The notes below the pieces were generated by a model. The model was not told the origin of the DNA. It did not search any database and was given only the letters and a program-made list of their open reading frames with translations. From an uncultured Bacteroidota bacterium (GTDB lineage Bacteria > Bacteroidota > Bacteroidia > Chitinophagales > Chitinophagaceae), in the NCBI GenBank assembly GCA_903829015.1, contig CAIKOJ010000155.1, positions 39,678 to 103,677 on the forward strand: DNA of 64,000 nt, given 5' to 3'. Positions 36,831 to 46,169 of the stretch are shown here, piece by piece. The first letter of the stretch is position 1. Each line of letters opens with the position of its first letter. The position numbers were made by a program, and so were the translations under genes.

Positions 36831-39252
36831 ATGAAAATCTACATCCGGTGTTTGTTGCTCATATTGTTTACTAACAGTGCCTTTTCAGTAAGAGCACAAT
36901 ACTTCACATCCACTATTATTGGTGGCAATGATACCGCTACCACCTTTATGGATGGCATACCGGCAACAAATGCTGCAATTATGGGCAGTGCCATTGCAGT
37001 AGATGCGGCTGGCAATGTTTATTTCCTGCAAGACTACCGCATTCGTAAGATAAGTGCTGCCACAGGCATAGTCTCTACCATAGCAGGCACAGGCTCTGCC
37101 GGATTTTCGGGCGATGGTGGCCCCGCTACCAGTGCGCAATTCGACTGTAGTTTGATCTCAGGACAATATGGAGGGCTATATTCTGACCCTATCGGAAATA
37201 TCTATCTGGCTGATTATAACAACAACCGGATACGTAAAATAAACGCAGCTACTCATATTATTACTACCGTAGCAGGTGGTGGCACCGGCGGCCTGGGCGA
37301 TGGTGGCCCGGCAACCAACGCCACAGTCGGAGCCCCTCATGCAGTTACATTCGATGCCCCGGGCAATATGTATATAGCTGGCGGCGATTACAGGGTGCGG
37401 AAAGTAAATACATCTGGCATCATCAACACTGTCGCAGGCACAGGCATAGGTGTCATTGGTTTTTCCGGCGATGGCGGGCCTGCGCTCAGCGCCGACCTTG
37501 GATCTGATGTTTTCGATCTTAAGGTAGATGGCTCGGGCATTTTATATATAAATGATTGGTCTAATCACAGGATCCGCAAAGTGGAAGCAGCAACCGGCAT
37601 CATCACCACGGTGGCCGGCAATGGCACCATGGGTGGCAGTTGCCCCGACTTTACGCCTGCTACATCCTGTATTTTCTTACTTCTCTTACGGAATTGCTGT
37701 TGACCCAACTGGCAACCTGCTGATAGCAGACGGTGGGTACGGGCAGATACATAGCGTAGACTCCGGTACAGGCATTCTTCATTCGCTTGACTTTACAGTC
37801 ACCAGCTCCACGCCACCGTCCGAATTTTATCTCTGCACAGATACCGCCGGTAATATATATTTCACAGGATACTTAGGGAAGATCTTCAAACTCAACCCTC
37901 ACCCCTCCATCAGCGCTTTCTTTTATGTCGACATGAACACCAACTGTTCCTACGATGCCGGCGACAACTACATATTTTTACCGGTTACCGCCGAGATCGA
38001 TTCCAACGGCGTTCCGGTCGATACTATCACCACCACATCAGGCTTCAGCTATGTACCACTCGGAAGTTCCGGCGATATTTATGCAATAAAAATACTGACT
38101 TCGCCCACGGCATTATCGCCATCCTGTCCGGCTACAGGTATTGTTTATGACACCCTCTCTTCCACAGCATATACCTACCCCACTAAATACATGGGCTTCA
38201 ACTGCAGTTCTGCGTCCGGCTACGATCTTGGCATTGTTGCAGCATTCTGCCCCGGGCCAGCATTTGCTGCCGGTACTATGCTTGTATACAATATGAACTG
38301 CACTCCGCAGCCCGATACCGTTATTGCGAACGTTAGTCCTAAATACCAATATCTGGGGGCCTATCCCGCACCTTATTCTTTTGCAGGCGGCAATATGAGA
38401 TGGGCTTTCAGCGGTATCTCTTACGCCACGTCACCACCCACAGTCATAAGTTTCAGCATGATGTCCGATCCAGATACACTGGTATACACTCCGGGAGACA
38501 CGGTGCATTCCAATTATACTGTTTACCCCATCGCCGGCGACATCAGCCCGGCAAACAATACGGTTGCTCTTGTCGATACTGTACTGTCTTCGTACGACCC
38601 GAATTTTATGGCCGTAGCCCCAGCCGGCTACATCAGCGCCGGTACACGGTTGCAGTACACTATCCGTTTCGAAAACACCGGCAACGACACCGCACGAAAT
38701 ATCTTTATTCTCGACACCCTTTCCGACTACGTAGACATTAACACCTTTAAAATGGTAGCGTCATCAGCCGCTATGATGCTCACGGTGTACACCGTGAACG
38801 GGCACAACGCCGTAAAATTCAGCTTCCAAAACATCAACCTGCCCGACAGTTCCCATCATAACCTTTGCGATGGCATGGCCGTATTCACTGTTAAGACTAA
38901 ATCGGCTCTGGCATCAGGAACAACTATCTTAAACTCAGCTGGAATATATTTTGATCAGAACCCGGTAGTAGCTACCAATACTGTTCAGGATATTATCGGT
39001 TTTCCGGCCTGTGCTCCTTTTGTAAAAACCATACAAAAAACTCAAATCTTCCCCAACCCCGCTACCGACCACATATACATAACCGCCCCCGAATCCACCA
39101 TCGCCCACCTCACCAACATGCTCGGCGAAAACGTGCTCCGGACCATAGGTACCAGCATTGACATTGCTACATTGCCGCCCGGTGTGTATCTCATTACATT
39201 AACCAACAAAGAAGGAGAAATTTTGCTGAGAGATAGAGTGATGAAATGGTAG
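36831..39252 (+). pseudogene. NHL-repeat T9SS secreted protein interrupted by a frameshift
   Basis: The ATG at 36831 gives a signal peptide (MKIYIRCLLLILFTNSAFSVRAQ). NHL repeats with GDGGPAT and (I/V)RK(I/V) follow up to GGSCPDFTPATSC near 37670. There the frame hits a stop at 37701-37703, while the homologous continuation YGIAVDPTGNLLIADGG is read in the +1 frame from about 37678. One extra base in the T-rich run 37671-37678 explains this. The downstream part has a SdrD/DUF11-like region and a T9SS sorting domain (FPNPATDHIYIT... to VMKW). It could be a true mutation, a phase-variation event, or an assembly error. If intact, the product would be about 807 residues and surface-located. Confidence 0.8.
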
Positions 39253-39256
39253 AGGG
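39175..39256 (+). repeat. 82 bp shared 3' end of a sorting-domain sequence, copy 2
   Basis: Counterpart of 36581-36662, one difference in 82 bases, covering the last 25 codons, the stop and five following bases. Confidence 0.85.
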
Positions 39257-39272
39257 GCAGATTAAACTGAGC

Positions 39273-39307
39273 AAGAACAGTACTGGCAAAAATGCTGTTC
39301 TTTTTAT
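39273..39307 (+). terminator. Hairpin terminator after the frameshifted gene
   Basis: The 8 bp stem AAGAACAG/CTGTTCTT, with a 14-base loop and a following run of T, lies 20 bp beyond the stop at 39252 and in front of the convergent gene at 39320. Confidence 0.6.
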
Positions 39308-39319
39308 CTTCTTAATTGT

Positions 39320-39631
39320 TTACGACAGTTGCTTTTTAAGATTCCTTTTGATTTTGGATGCGCTTGTGGCAGTGCCTTCCAGAATATCTTCTATGCGCGA
39401 ACGGGCTTCTTCACTCAGACCTTCAATTTCGTTGCTGAGCAGGTGCTTCAGATCTGCCATGGTATCTGATGTGTCACTGTTGATCCTTGCTAATTTGTTT
39501 TTCAGTTTTTTAGCATTTTTTCTGGCGGTCTCTTCCATATCCTGCCTCATCTGATTAGCCTTATCAGAGGTAAGCAACAACACTGCGGCTACGCCCAGGG
39601 CCGTAACGAGAATATATTTTGTAGTATTCAT
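39320..39631 (-). CDS. YtxH-like small membrane protein
   Basis: 103 residues from the ATG at 39631; a longer frame upstream lacks support. A short hydrophobic N-terminal segment (ILVTALGVAAVLLL) is followed by a charged helical/coiled-coil region (QMRQDMEETARKNAKKLKNKL...SRIEDILEGTATSASKIKRNL). This is the layout of YtxH/gas-vesicle-like stress proteins common in Bacteroidota. Function unknown. Confidence 0.65.
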   Translation of the reverse strand: MNTTKYILVTALGVAAVLLLTSDKANQMRQDMEETARKNAKKLKNKLARINSDTSDTMADLKHLLSNEIEGLSEEARSRIEDILEGTATSASKIKRNLKKQLS

Positions 39632-39810
39632 AAAAATGCAATTATTTTTTAAAAGTGATAACCAGTTCGTTATTGACTTAATCGGAAACAAAAGTAACTG
39701 CCACCAAGGGAGATCCTGTTACACTATTATTACTTCGATTTACATGATTTACAGTTGGAGGAAATGCTGCAATTTTATCCAGAAAATCTCCCCACTGATC
39801 CTGCTGCTAC

Positions 39811-39846
39811 GAGTATCTAACGGAAACGCGATTAAGGGATATTTCG
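39811..39846 (+). repeat. Dispersed repeat family 1, copy A (internally deleted)
   Basis: GAGTATCTAACGGAAACGCG followed by ATTAAGGGATATTTC. Relative to copy B (minus strand, 50462-50512) it lacks about 10 bp (AAGCGTTTGA) lying between two GAAA words, as expected from slippage or recombination. Confidence 0.6.
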
Positions 39847-39938
39847 AACACCGGCTTCCCCCGTTCTCTTTCATGTTGCGCAAATAAAAAAATAATATTT
39901 CTGTTGGGCCTAAGTCTCCCAACTACATCCTTGCGGCT

Positions 39939-39956
39939 GGCAATCTCCAGATTGCC
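39939..39956. repeat. Perfect inverted repeat GGCAATCT-CC-AGATTGCC
   Basis: An 8 bp perfect stem with a 2-base centre in non-coding DNA. No poly-T follows, so a terminator is unlikely; it is probably part of a dispersed palindromic element. Confidence 0.55.
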
Positions 39957-40083
39957 TCTTGGTACCGCTAAGCCTCATTTGCAACCTACATCATGCTATG
40001 TAGCTATTTAAAGCGAATTCATTATTTTTATTTAGCTTTGATACAATATAACCCATCGTTTTTAAAATACAGAATTATCTGAT

Positions 40084-40269
40084 ATGCCTAAAGTAAGTAG
40101 ATATAATAATTTTGAAACACTAAAGTCTGCAACTGCGCTGCCTGTAAGTGCCAGCAGCACTACGTTTCAGGATTACAAAAGCTTTATCGAGCAGCTGCGG
40201 CTTTCATTAACGTCCAGAAGTAAGAAAACTTCAGTACCCGCCAATAAAAAGAGTAGCAATGGAAAATAG
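40084..40269 (+). CDS. Small basic protein coupled to a nucleotidyltransferase
   Basis: 61 residues, no recognised domain, lysine/serine-rich with a basic tail (SRSKKTSVPANKKSSNGK). It overlaps the downstream nucleotidyltransferase gene by 11 bp in another frame, so the two are probably translated together. By position it could be the antitoxin or an accessory partner of that enzyme; this is inference from arrangement only. Confidence 0.6.
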   Translation: MPKVSRYNNFETLKSATALPVSASSTTFQDYKSFIEQLRLSLTSRSKKTSVPANKKSSNGK

Positions 40270-40765
40270 TTTCCAACAAAGTCTTTTGAAAGTTTGTACA
40301 ATTCTCAATAAGCATCGTGTAGAATATTTGGTTGTTGGCGGAACTGCGGTTGCGTTGTACGGCTTTTATAGAATGTCAATTACTTCGCTTGGCACACCAG
40401 CGGATAAGCCTGATCTTGATTTTTGGTATAACCCAACATACAAAAACTATTTTAATCTGCTCAATGCAATTGAGGATTTAGGTGAGAATGTATCAGCATT
40501 CAGAAGGGAAAAAACACCCAATCCCGGGAAGTCATTTTTTAAACTGAATTTTGACGAATTTACAATTGACTTTTTACCTGAATTACCAGGACTCTCCAAA
40601 TTCAGATATTCCTTCAAAAAGAAAGAAGAACTAGAGGTTGACGGAGTGGCAATCTATTTTATTAATTTCGATGATTTAATAACGAACAAGTTGTCTATGT
40701 CCAGAGAAAAGGATTTGACGGATTTAGAAGCACTTAAAAGAATTCACAATAACGACAGTAAATAA
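40259..40765 (+). CDS. Nucleotidyltransferase-fold protein (AbiEii/DUF6036-like)
   Basis: 168 residues. The nucleotidyltransferase signature is YLVVGGTAVALYG (residues 23-35) followed by DKPDLDFWY, with D52 and D54 as metal ligands. The rest fits the small AbiEii-like or DUF6036 group, which are often toxin or abortive-infection components. It overlaps the small upstream gene by 11 bp. It is flanked by dispersed repeats on both sides (39811 and 40775), as expected for an accessory insertion. Confidence 0.75.
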   Translation: MENSFQQSLLKVCTILNKHRVEYLVVGGTAVALYGFYRMSITSLGTPADKPDLDFWYNPTYKNYFNLLNAIEDLGENVSAFRREKTPNPGKSFFKLNFDEFTIDFLPELPGLSKFRYSFKKKEELEVDGVAIYFINFDDLITNKLSMSREKDLTDLEALKRIHNNDSK

Positions 40766-40774
40766 TGCCCCACC

Positions 40775-40835
40775 GGTCCCCCAACTGGTCTCAGCGTCTC
40801 GCTGAGTCCGATCTATTTGAAGCGTCCCGCTTCCG
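40775..40835 (+). repeat. Two-hairpin repeat family 2, copy D1
   Basis: Hairpin 1 CTCAGCG-TCT-CGCTGAG (40790-40806) and hairpin 2 GAAGCG-TCC-CGCTTC (40819-40833), separated by TCCGATCTATTT. The sequence aligns with D2 at 52221-52275, whose stems are kept with altered bases. Confidence 0.65.
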
Positions 40836-40852
40836 AACATGATTCAACTCCA

Positions 40853-41866
40853 CTACTTCATCCTTACCCCCAGCCCATGCATACCACTCAGTTGTATCGT
40901 GCCGTTGTCGTAGGTCAGTCCGGTGGCTATGTCTTCTTTAAGCAGCAGCGGGCCATCTGCGTCTACTTCATCCAGCAGCGGCAGCATATTGGCTATGGCG
41001 GCGGTGCCAATGGTACTCTCGTTCATAGAGCCCATCATTACCTTCATACCCAGTGCGCGTGCTTCTTTTATCATGCGCAGTGCCGGGGTTATGCCTCCGC
41101 ACTTGGTTAGTTTTATATTGATACCATGAAAACTGCCTGCGCATTTTTTCACCTCGTCTTCTGTCCGGCAGCTTTCGTCGGCGTACAGCGGAATGGGCGA
41201 GAGGGCCATCAGTTCCTTCATGGCGTCATACTCGCTTCTGGGCAACGGTTGTTCTATAAGGGTCACATTCAGTTGCTGCATTTCAGGTATGAGCATGCGG
41301 GCCTGTTCAAATGTCCAGCCCTCATTTACGTCTATTCTGAAAGGTGCAGATGTATGCGCACGTAGTGCCCTCAGCAGATCAATATCATCGGGTGTGCTTA
41401 CTTTTATTTTGTATATCGGCCAGGGATGCGCCTGCAGCTTGGCCACCATATTTTCCGCAGTATCAAGGCCTATGGTGTAATCCGTAAGAGGCATGTCCTT
41501 CCACTGTAGCCCCAGCATCTGGTAAAGTGGTTTGCGGCTCATTCGGGCAAACAGGTCCCAGCCTGCAATATCCAGTGCGGCAGTAAGGAAGTGTTCCCCG
41601 GGTATCAGGTGATGCAGAAAGTGCCAGAATCTGCCGGGGTCGGTGAGTGCATATCGCTCTATCATGCCCTTTTTAGATTCCAGCGTTGCCGCCATCTGTT
41701 CTACAGAAACATTGTAATAGCTGATGGCCGGAGCCTCGCCGTATCCGATCAGGTTGCCCAGCCCCAGCGATGTGATCAGTGTAGGCTGATGTGTTTTGCT
41801 GCCGTGGCTGGTTACGAACGGATATTCAAACGGCAACTCAAAGGAATAGTGTTTTAACTGCAGCAT
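40853..41866 (-). CDS. Dipeptide epimerase (L-Ala-D/L-Glu epimerase type), enolase superfamily
   Basis: 337 residues from ATG 41866. An upstream TTG adds only five residues. Catalytic residues in order: KIK with K153/K155, metal ligands D179 (DVNEGW), E205 (EQPLP) and D230 (YADES), and base K255 region IKLTKCGG (K252/K255). The C-terminal MGSMNESTIG matches the muconate-lactonising/AE-epimerase group. It probably recycles murein dipeptides; the exact dipeptide cannot be read from sequence. Lone gene. Confidence 0.88.
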   Translation of the reverse strand: MLQLKHYSFELPFEYPFVTSHGSKTHQPTLITSLGLGNLIGYGEAPAISYYNVSVEQMAATLESKKGMIERYALTDPGRFWHFLHHLIPGEHFLTAALDIAGWDLFARMSRKPLYQMLGLQWKDMPLTDYTIGLDTAENMVAKLQAHPWPIYKIKVSTPDDIDLLRALRAHTSAPFRIDVNEGWTFEQARMLIPEMQQLNVTLIEQPLPRSEYDAMKELMALSPIPLYADESCRTEDEVKKCAGSFHGINIKLTKCGGITPALRMIKEARALGMKVMMGSMNESTIGTAAIANMLPLLDEVDADGPLLLKEDIATGLTYDNGTIQLSGMHGLGVRMK

Positions 41867-41953
41867 CGCATAAAATGGCAACTATTTTCGTTGCCTGAAA
41901 ATTCTGTTTTATACTTCAAGCGGCATAGTTTAGTGCATTTTCAATGCTCATTC

Positions 41954-41994
41954 GACCTCACCCTCTCCTTTGGAGAGGGCTGGGGAGAGGTCAA
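41954..41994. repeat. Intergenic palindromic element of the CCCTCTCCTTTGGAGAGGG family
   Basis: Inner stem CCCTCTCC-TTT-GGAGAGGG at 41961-41979, and an outer GACCTC/GAGGTC pair at 41954-41959 and 41987-41992. It matches 34 bases, with three differences, of a segment inside the icmF coding sequence at 59305-59339. Confidence 0.8.
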
Positions 41995-42055
41995 ACACGG
42001 ACACTTAACAAATGCACTTAACTATACCTTTTAAATTTTGGTAGGGTAGCTTCTG

Positions 42056-42775
42056 CTACTTGAACTGTTTGAAATAATACTTGATGCCTTCTTCTTCCAG
42101 TATCATTTCACCCTTCTGGCACTTGACCACCTTAAGTATTCGCTTGCCCTTCCCATCGCAGTCGAGCACCTGGTCATTGCCCAGCGATTTTATGTACCAC
42201 GATGGCGAATTGGACGGATCGCTGCCGCTGTATACGTAGCCTTGCTTGCCGTCTGTAGATGGCCCGGTGATATACACAGTTCTCAATGCCACCGCATTGT
42301 CTATCGGCCCTGATGACGGGTCTTTTGCCTGTCGTTTATACACCGACCACCTACCTATCATCACATCTATGTTGGTTACAGGCAGAATTTTCTCGTCTTT
42401 GTCCAGCACAATTATTTTCATCGTGTCGGTCGAATCTCTCACCATCCGGTACAATCCCTGATCATTTACCAATACCAGGCTGGTGGGCTTGCGCTCCAGT
42501 ATCTTGTACCGCACAGTGCCAAAGTCAAGCAGACTGTCCTCGTTGATCGTGTAGTTGCCGTTATAAATAAACCCATTCTTGTTGTGGTAAGAAAAAGAGT
42601 CCTTTACCCTGAATGAAATGAAAAGCGTATCTGTGAAAGCAACGATCGACGAATCGGGTCTCATCCTTTGTGCCTCCCGCCATCTGCTCACCGGCATAGG
42701 CTTCGGTTTGCGTTTATCAACACAATACCCAACTATCGGGGACAACAATAAAAATAAAAACAATACCTTTTTCAT
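42056..42775 (-). CDS. Secreted protein of unknown function
   Basis: 239 residues from ATG 42775 (MKKVLFLFLLLSPIVGYC, signal peptide). An ATG five codons upstream is less fitting. The mature part reads as two beta-rich halves: a segment with TLFISFRVKDSFSYHNKNGFIYNG, and a second with IGRWSVYKRQAKDPSSGPID, which resembles lipocalin-like or Bacteroidota cell-surface domains. No family is recognised with certainty. Monocistronic. Confidence 0.7.
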   Translation of the reverse strand: MKKVLFLFLLLSPIVGYCVDKRKPKPMPVSRWREAQRMRPDSSIVAFTDTLFISFRVKDSFSYHNKNGFIYNGNYTINEDSLLDFGTVRYKILERKPTSLVLVNDQGLYRMVRDSTDTMKIIVLDKDEKILPVTNIDVMIGRWSVYKRQAKDPSSGPIDNAVALRTVYITGPSTDGKQGYVYSGSDPSNSPSWYIKSLGNDQVLDCDGKGKRILKVVKCQKGEMILEEEGIKYYFKQFK

Positions 42776-43055
42776 ACCCGTTTCGATCATCTCGCCTTAA
42801 CCCTGTTTTATACAAAAATAACCTAACTGCCTGTTATACCAATTACAATTTGATAAATTAGGATCACTGATGAAGTAAATTGGTTAAGTTGACGAAGTTA
42901 TTTTTCTTTTATGCGAGGCGATAAAGTCGCGAATAATGAATTATTTAAGAACTTTAGCAACGAAGCAGAAATGGAAAAGAACGAGTCAGGTTGCCCAATT
43001 TATTTCATCATTGATGCTTAGTTAATAATTTTAAACCAATACGATTTTAACTATT

Positions 43056-43064
43056 TACATTTGA
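43056..43064 (+). promoter_or_regulatory. -7 element of the nitrilase gene
   Basis: TACATTTGA, matching TAnnTTTG, ends 8 bases before the ATG 43073. It covers an apparent TTG start at 43061, excluding that start. Confidence 0.45.
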
Positions 43065-43072
43065 GTACCAAT

Positions 43073-43855
43073 ATGGCAGCAGATCAATTACATATAACGC
43101 TCGTACAGCCAGATATAGTATGGGAAGACAAAGCCGCAAACCTGAGCCAGTACGAAAAGACCATTTCCGAAATTTCAGGTACTAAGCACGTTGTTGCACT
43201 CCCCGAGATGTTCAGCACCGGTTTCAGCATGGCACCCGAGCGGATGGCCGAGCCAATGGATGGGGCTACGGTAAACTGGATGGCAGCCATGGCGGTTAAA
43301 CATCGGTGCATACTTACTGGTAGCCTTATTATTGAAGACGATGGTAAGTACTACAACCGTACACTTTGGGTGCAGCCCAATGGGCAGATAGGGACTTACG
43401 ACAAACGCCACCTGTTTGGTCATGCCGGCGAAGACAAGCACTATACACACGGAGATAAGAAGTTTATTGCCAGTGTAAACGGTTGGAGGATAAAACTACT
43501 GATCTGCTACGATCTGCGGTTTCCGGTATGGGCCAGAAACCAGAGCGATGAATATGATGTACTGCTGGTAGTGGCAAACTGGCCGCAGGTAAGGAGCCTT
43601 GCCTGGAAAACGCTTTTGCAGGCAAGAGCAATAGAGAATCAGTGCTATGCTGTAGGAGTCAACAGAATTGGCACAGACGGCGCTGGATTCAAATATATAG
43701 GCGAAAGCAGCGTATTCGGTCCGGCTGGTGAATTGTTATACCAGCAGCCAAACATTGCAGACTGCCACACGGTTACTTTAGAAAAAGCAGAGCTGGAAAC
43801 TTTAAGAAAAAAGCTGCCCTTTCTCAACGACGCCGATAAGTTCCTTATTTTATGA
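43073..43855 (+). CDS. Nitrilase-superfamily amidohydrolase (YafV/omega-amidase type)
   Basis: 260 residues from ATG 43073. The catalytic triad is visible: E45 in LPEMFSTGF, K111 in YDKRHLF and C145 in LLICYDLRFPVW. These motifs match the omega-amidase/NIT2-like branch that hydrolyses alpha-ketoglutaramate or alpha-ketosuccinamate. Cytosolic, no signal peptide. Substrate inferred from family. Confidence 0.88.
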   Translation: MAADQLHITLVQPDIVWEDKAANLSQYEKTISEISGTKHVVALPEMFSTGFSMAPERMAEPMDGATVNWMAAMAVKHRCILTGSLIIEDDGKYYNRTLWVQPNGQIGTYDKRHLFGHAGEDKHYTHGDKKFIASVNGWRIKLLICYDLRFPVWARNQSDEYDVLLVVANWPQVRSLAWKTLLQARAIENQCYAVGVNRIGTDGAGFKYIGESSVFGPAGELLYQQPNIADCHTVTLEKAELETLRKKLPFLNDADKFLIL

Positions 43856-43929
43856 CCGGTGCCTGCACCCATGCAGCTACCGTAACGAACTAAATGTGTA
43901 GCAAACGGATAACAGTATAATTTTACAAC

Positions 43930-46155
43930 ATGAAACGGGCGTTACGGAAAGTCTATTATTTTTTACCGGTACAGCTTTTGCTGCTCCACTTCCGTAAGTA
44001 CCAGTTACTGCTTGTATTCTGGCTTATTTTGCTGCTCACGGTTACTGGCCGGTTTGCGTCGCACTTCGGGGCATCTTCTTTGTTTCTGGCGCCCGAGTAT
44101 TCGGGCAGCATCAACTTTATGAGTATGTTTTTGCTGGGTTGTGCCATGTGCGTGTTCATCATGACGTGGCACATCACCACCTTTATCATACACAGCAAGC
44201 GCATTCCTTATATGGGCGCTACAAGGCTGGCATTTGTAGTGTATACTTTCAATAACTCTATCATTCCACTCTCGTTCCTCACATTTTTTTCGTTTGTTAC
44301 CGTCCACTTTCAATGGTTCAACGAGCAATACAGCGTTAAGGATATCGTGCTGCTGCAACTCGGTTTTTATCTGGGCATCATCATTATTATTCTGGTGTCC
44401 TTTGTTTACTTTTTCAGGGTCAGCCGAGACTTCTTTAAAACAGTATTGAGCAAGATCACAAATCCATCGCGCATCAGGGGCTTCATCCCCTACGATTCGC
44501 TCGACTATGAAATTGATATACTGCCTGCACAGTCTTACCTTTCTGTAGATCTTAAAATAGAAAGTGTTTCAGACCTGCAGCCATATCACCCCAGGGTCAT
44601 GAATACCATTCTGCGCAGGCATCACCGCAACGTTATTTTCGCGGCTTTGTTTTCCTACATACTGCTGCTCGTATCAGGTGCATTTATGGATATACCCCTG
44701 CTGCGTGTGCCGGCAGGAGCCAGCTTCCTGCTGTTCTTTTCAATCATTCTGGGTGTGGCTGGTGCATTCAAATATTTCCTGAAAAGCTGGGAAGCTCTGG
44801 GCTGGGTGATGCTGTTTCTTGTACTGTCTGTGATGGTTTCGTACAAAATATTTGACCTCAGGAGTGTAGCTTACGGAGTTAACTATAAGCAGGCTCCAAC
44901 CAATCAGCCTGAATACAATTACGAAACACTGCACAACATTTTTTCTAAAAATAAATACCTGTCTGACAAAAAAATTGAGGAGACAAGGTTGCAACTATGG
45001 AAAAATAAGATCACCAACGATTCAGCTAAGCCTCCACTCGTCATCATATCCGTAAGCGGCGGTGGATCCAGATCGGCATACTGGACCTTTCATGCACTGC
45101 AGTATATAGACAGTGTAACCAATGGTCGCCTGTTTAAAAGCACTGTGCTGATAACCGGCGCATCGGGCGGTATGATAGGCGCAGCATACTGGCGCAGCAT
45201 ACAGGATGCCAACGACCGTGGTATACTGAACGACAAGTACAGCCCCCGTTACCAGAACAATATGGGTAAGGACCTGCTCAACTCTATCATTTTCTCGCTG
45301 GTAAGCGTAGACCTCGTCTCCCCCTTCAACGACATATCTCTGGCCGGATATTCCTACACCAGAGACCGCGGTTATGCACTGGAACAGGAATTGATCAGAA
45401 ATACCGACGGTATGTTTGATCAGAATATCGGTTACTTCAAAGAGCGGGAAGCGACAGGAAAAATACCCATGCTACTGATCAACGGCACCATTATTAACGA
45501 CGGTAGAAAGTTGCTCATATCCGGTCAGCCGGTATCGTATCTCACACAGCCAGAATATTCCATCAGCGATCCACTGCCCCCTATAGATGCTGTCGATTTC
45601 TCTGCTTTTTATTCCAGACAAAACCCCTACAATCTAAGGCTCACATCAGCATTGCGAATGAATGCTACATTCCCTTTCATTTTGCCGGTGGTAAAACTGC
45701 CTAGCAAGCCACGAATGAACATAATGGATGCCGGGCTGAGTGACAATTTTGGAACTGACCTGTCCAGCCGGTACCTGTATGTTTTTCGCGAATGGATAAG
45801 AAACAACACCAGCGAAACCATATTTCTGCAGATCAGGGATACCCGGGAGAACGATGTGAGTTCCAATTCAGATGAATCTTCTCTGGCAAACATGATCACA
45901 GATCCGGTATTCGTAATTCAAAACAAATGGGAGGCACTGCAATCATATGCTCAGGATTATCTTAAAGATTTCAGTAAGTCATCGGCTATAGGCAATCTGC
46001 ATTTCGTAACGCTGCAGTATGTACCAAAGGAATCTAAGAAAGTTGCAGCCCTCAATTTTCACCTCACTCAAAAAGAGAAAGAAGACCTGTTCCAATCCAT
46101 CTATAATCCCGAAAACAAAGCGGCTATCGATACGCTCGTTAAATACATTAAGTAA
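43930..46155 (+). CDS. Polytopic membrane protein with C-terminal patatin-like phospholipase domain
   Basis: 741 residues. The first about 320 residues contain some seven hydrophobic helices (for example LLVFWLILLLTVTG, FMSMFLLGCAMCVFIMTW). The C-terminal half is patatin-like: the oxyanion loop SVSGGGSRSAYW (about 375-386), the nucleophile elbow GASGG with Ser412, and the dyad Asp600 in MDAGLSDNFG (DAG in place of DG[GA]). It probably hydrolyses lipids at the inner membrane. The fusion of this domain to a multi-pass anchor is seen in Bacteroidota; the substrate is unknown. Confidence 0.82.
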   Translation: MKRALRKVYYFLPVQLLLLHFRKYQLLLVFWLILLLTVTGRFASHFGASSLFLAPEYSGSINFMSMFLLGCAMCVFIMTWHITTFIIHSKRIPYMGATRLAFVVYTFNNSIIPLSFLTFFSFVTVHFQWFNEQYSVKDIVLLQLGFYLGIIIIILVSFVYFFRVSRDFFKTVLSKITNPSRIRGFIPYDSLDYEIDILPAQSYLSVDLKIESVSDLQPYHPRVMNTILRRHHRNVIFAALFSYILLLVSGAFMDIPLLRVPAGASFLLFFSIILGVAGAFKYFLKSWEALGWVMLFLVLSVMVSYKIFDLRSVAYGVNYKQAPTNQPEYNYETLHNIFSKNKYLSDKKIEETRLQLWKNKITNDSAKPPLVIISVSGGGSRSAYWTFHALQYIDSVTNGRLFKSTVLITGASGGMIGAAYWRSIQDANDRGILNDKYSPRYQNNMGKDLLNSIIFSLVSVDLVSPFNDISLAGYSYTRDRGYALEQELIRNTDGMFDQNIGYFKEREATGKIPMLLINGTIINDGRKLLISGQPVSYLTQPEYSISDPLPPIDAVDFSAFYSRQNPYNLRLTSALRMNATFPFILPVVKLPSKPRMNIMDAGLSDNFGTDLSSRYLYVFREWIRNNTSETIFLQIRDTRENDVSSNSDESSLANMITDPVFVIQNKWEALQSYAQDYLKDFSKSSAIGNLHFVTLQYVPKESKKVAALNFHLTQKEKEDLFQSIYNPENKAAIDTLVKYIK

Positions 46156-46169
46156 CCAACTGCAGGGTA

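Larger units (their letters stand above)
39632..40083. other. 452 bp spacer with one repeat copy and a hairpin
   Basis: It holds dispersed repeat copy A (39811-39846) and a perfect inverted repeat GGCAATCT-CC-AGATTGCC at 39939-39956 within a CTTGCGGCTGG...CTCTTGG context. The short frames here have no protein features. A promoter for the following gene pair is expected near 40030-40080 but I could not pick one. Confidence 0.6.
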
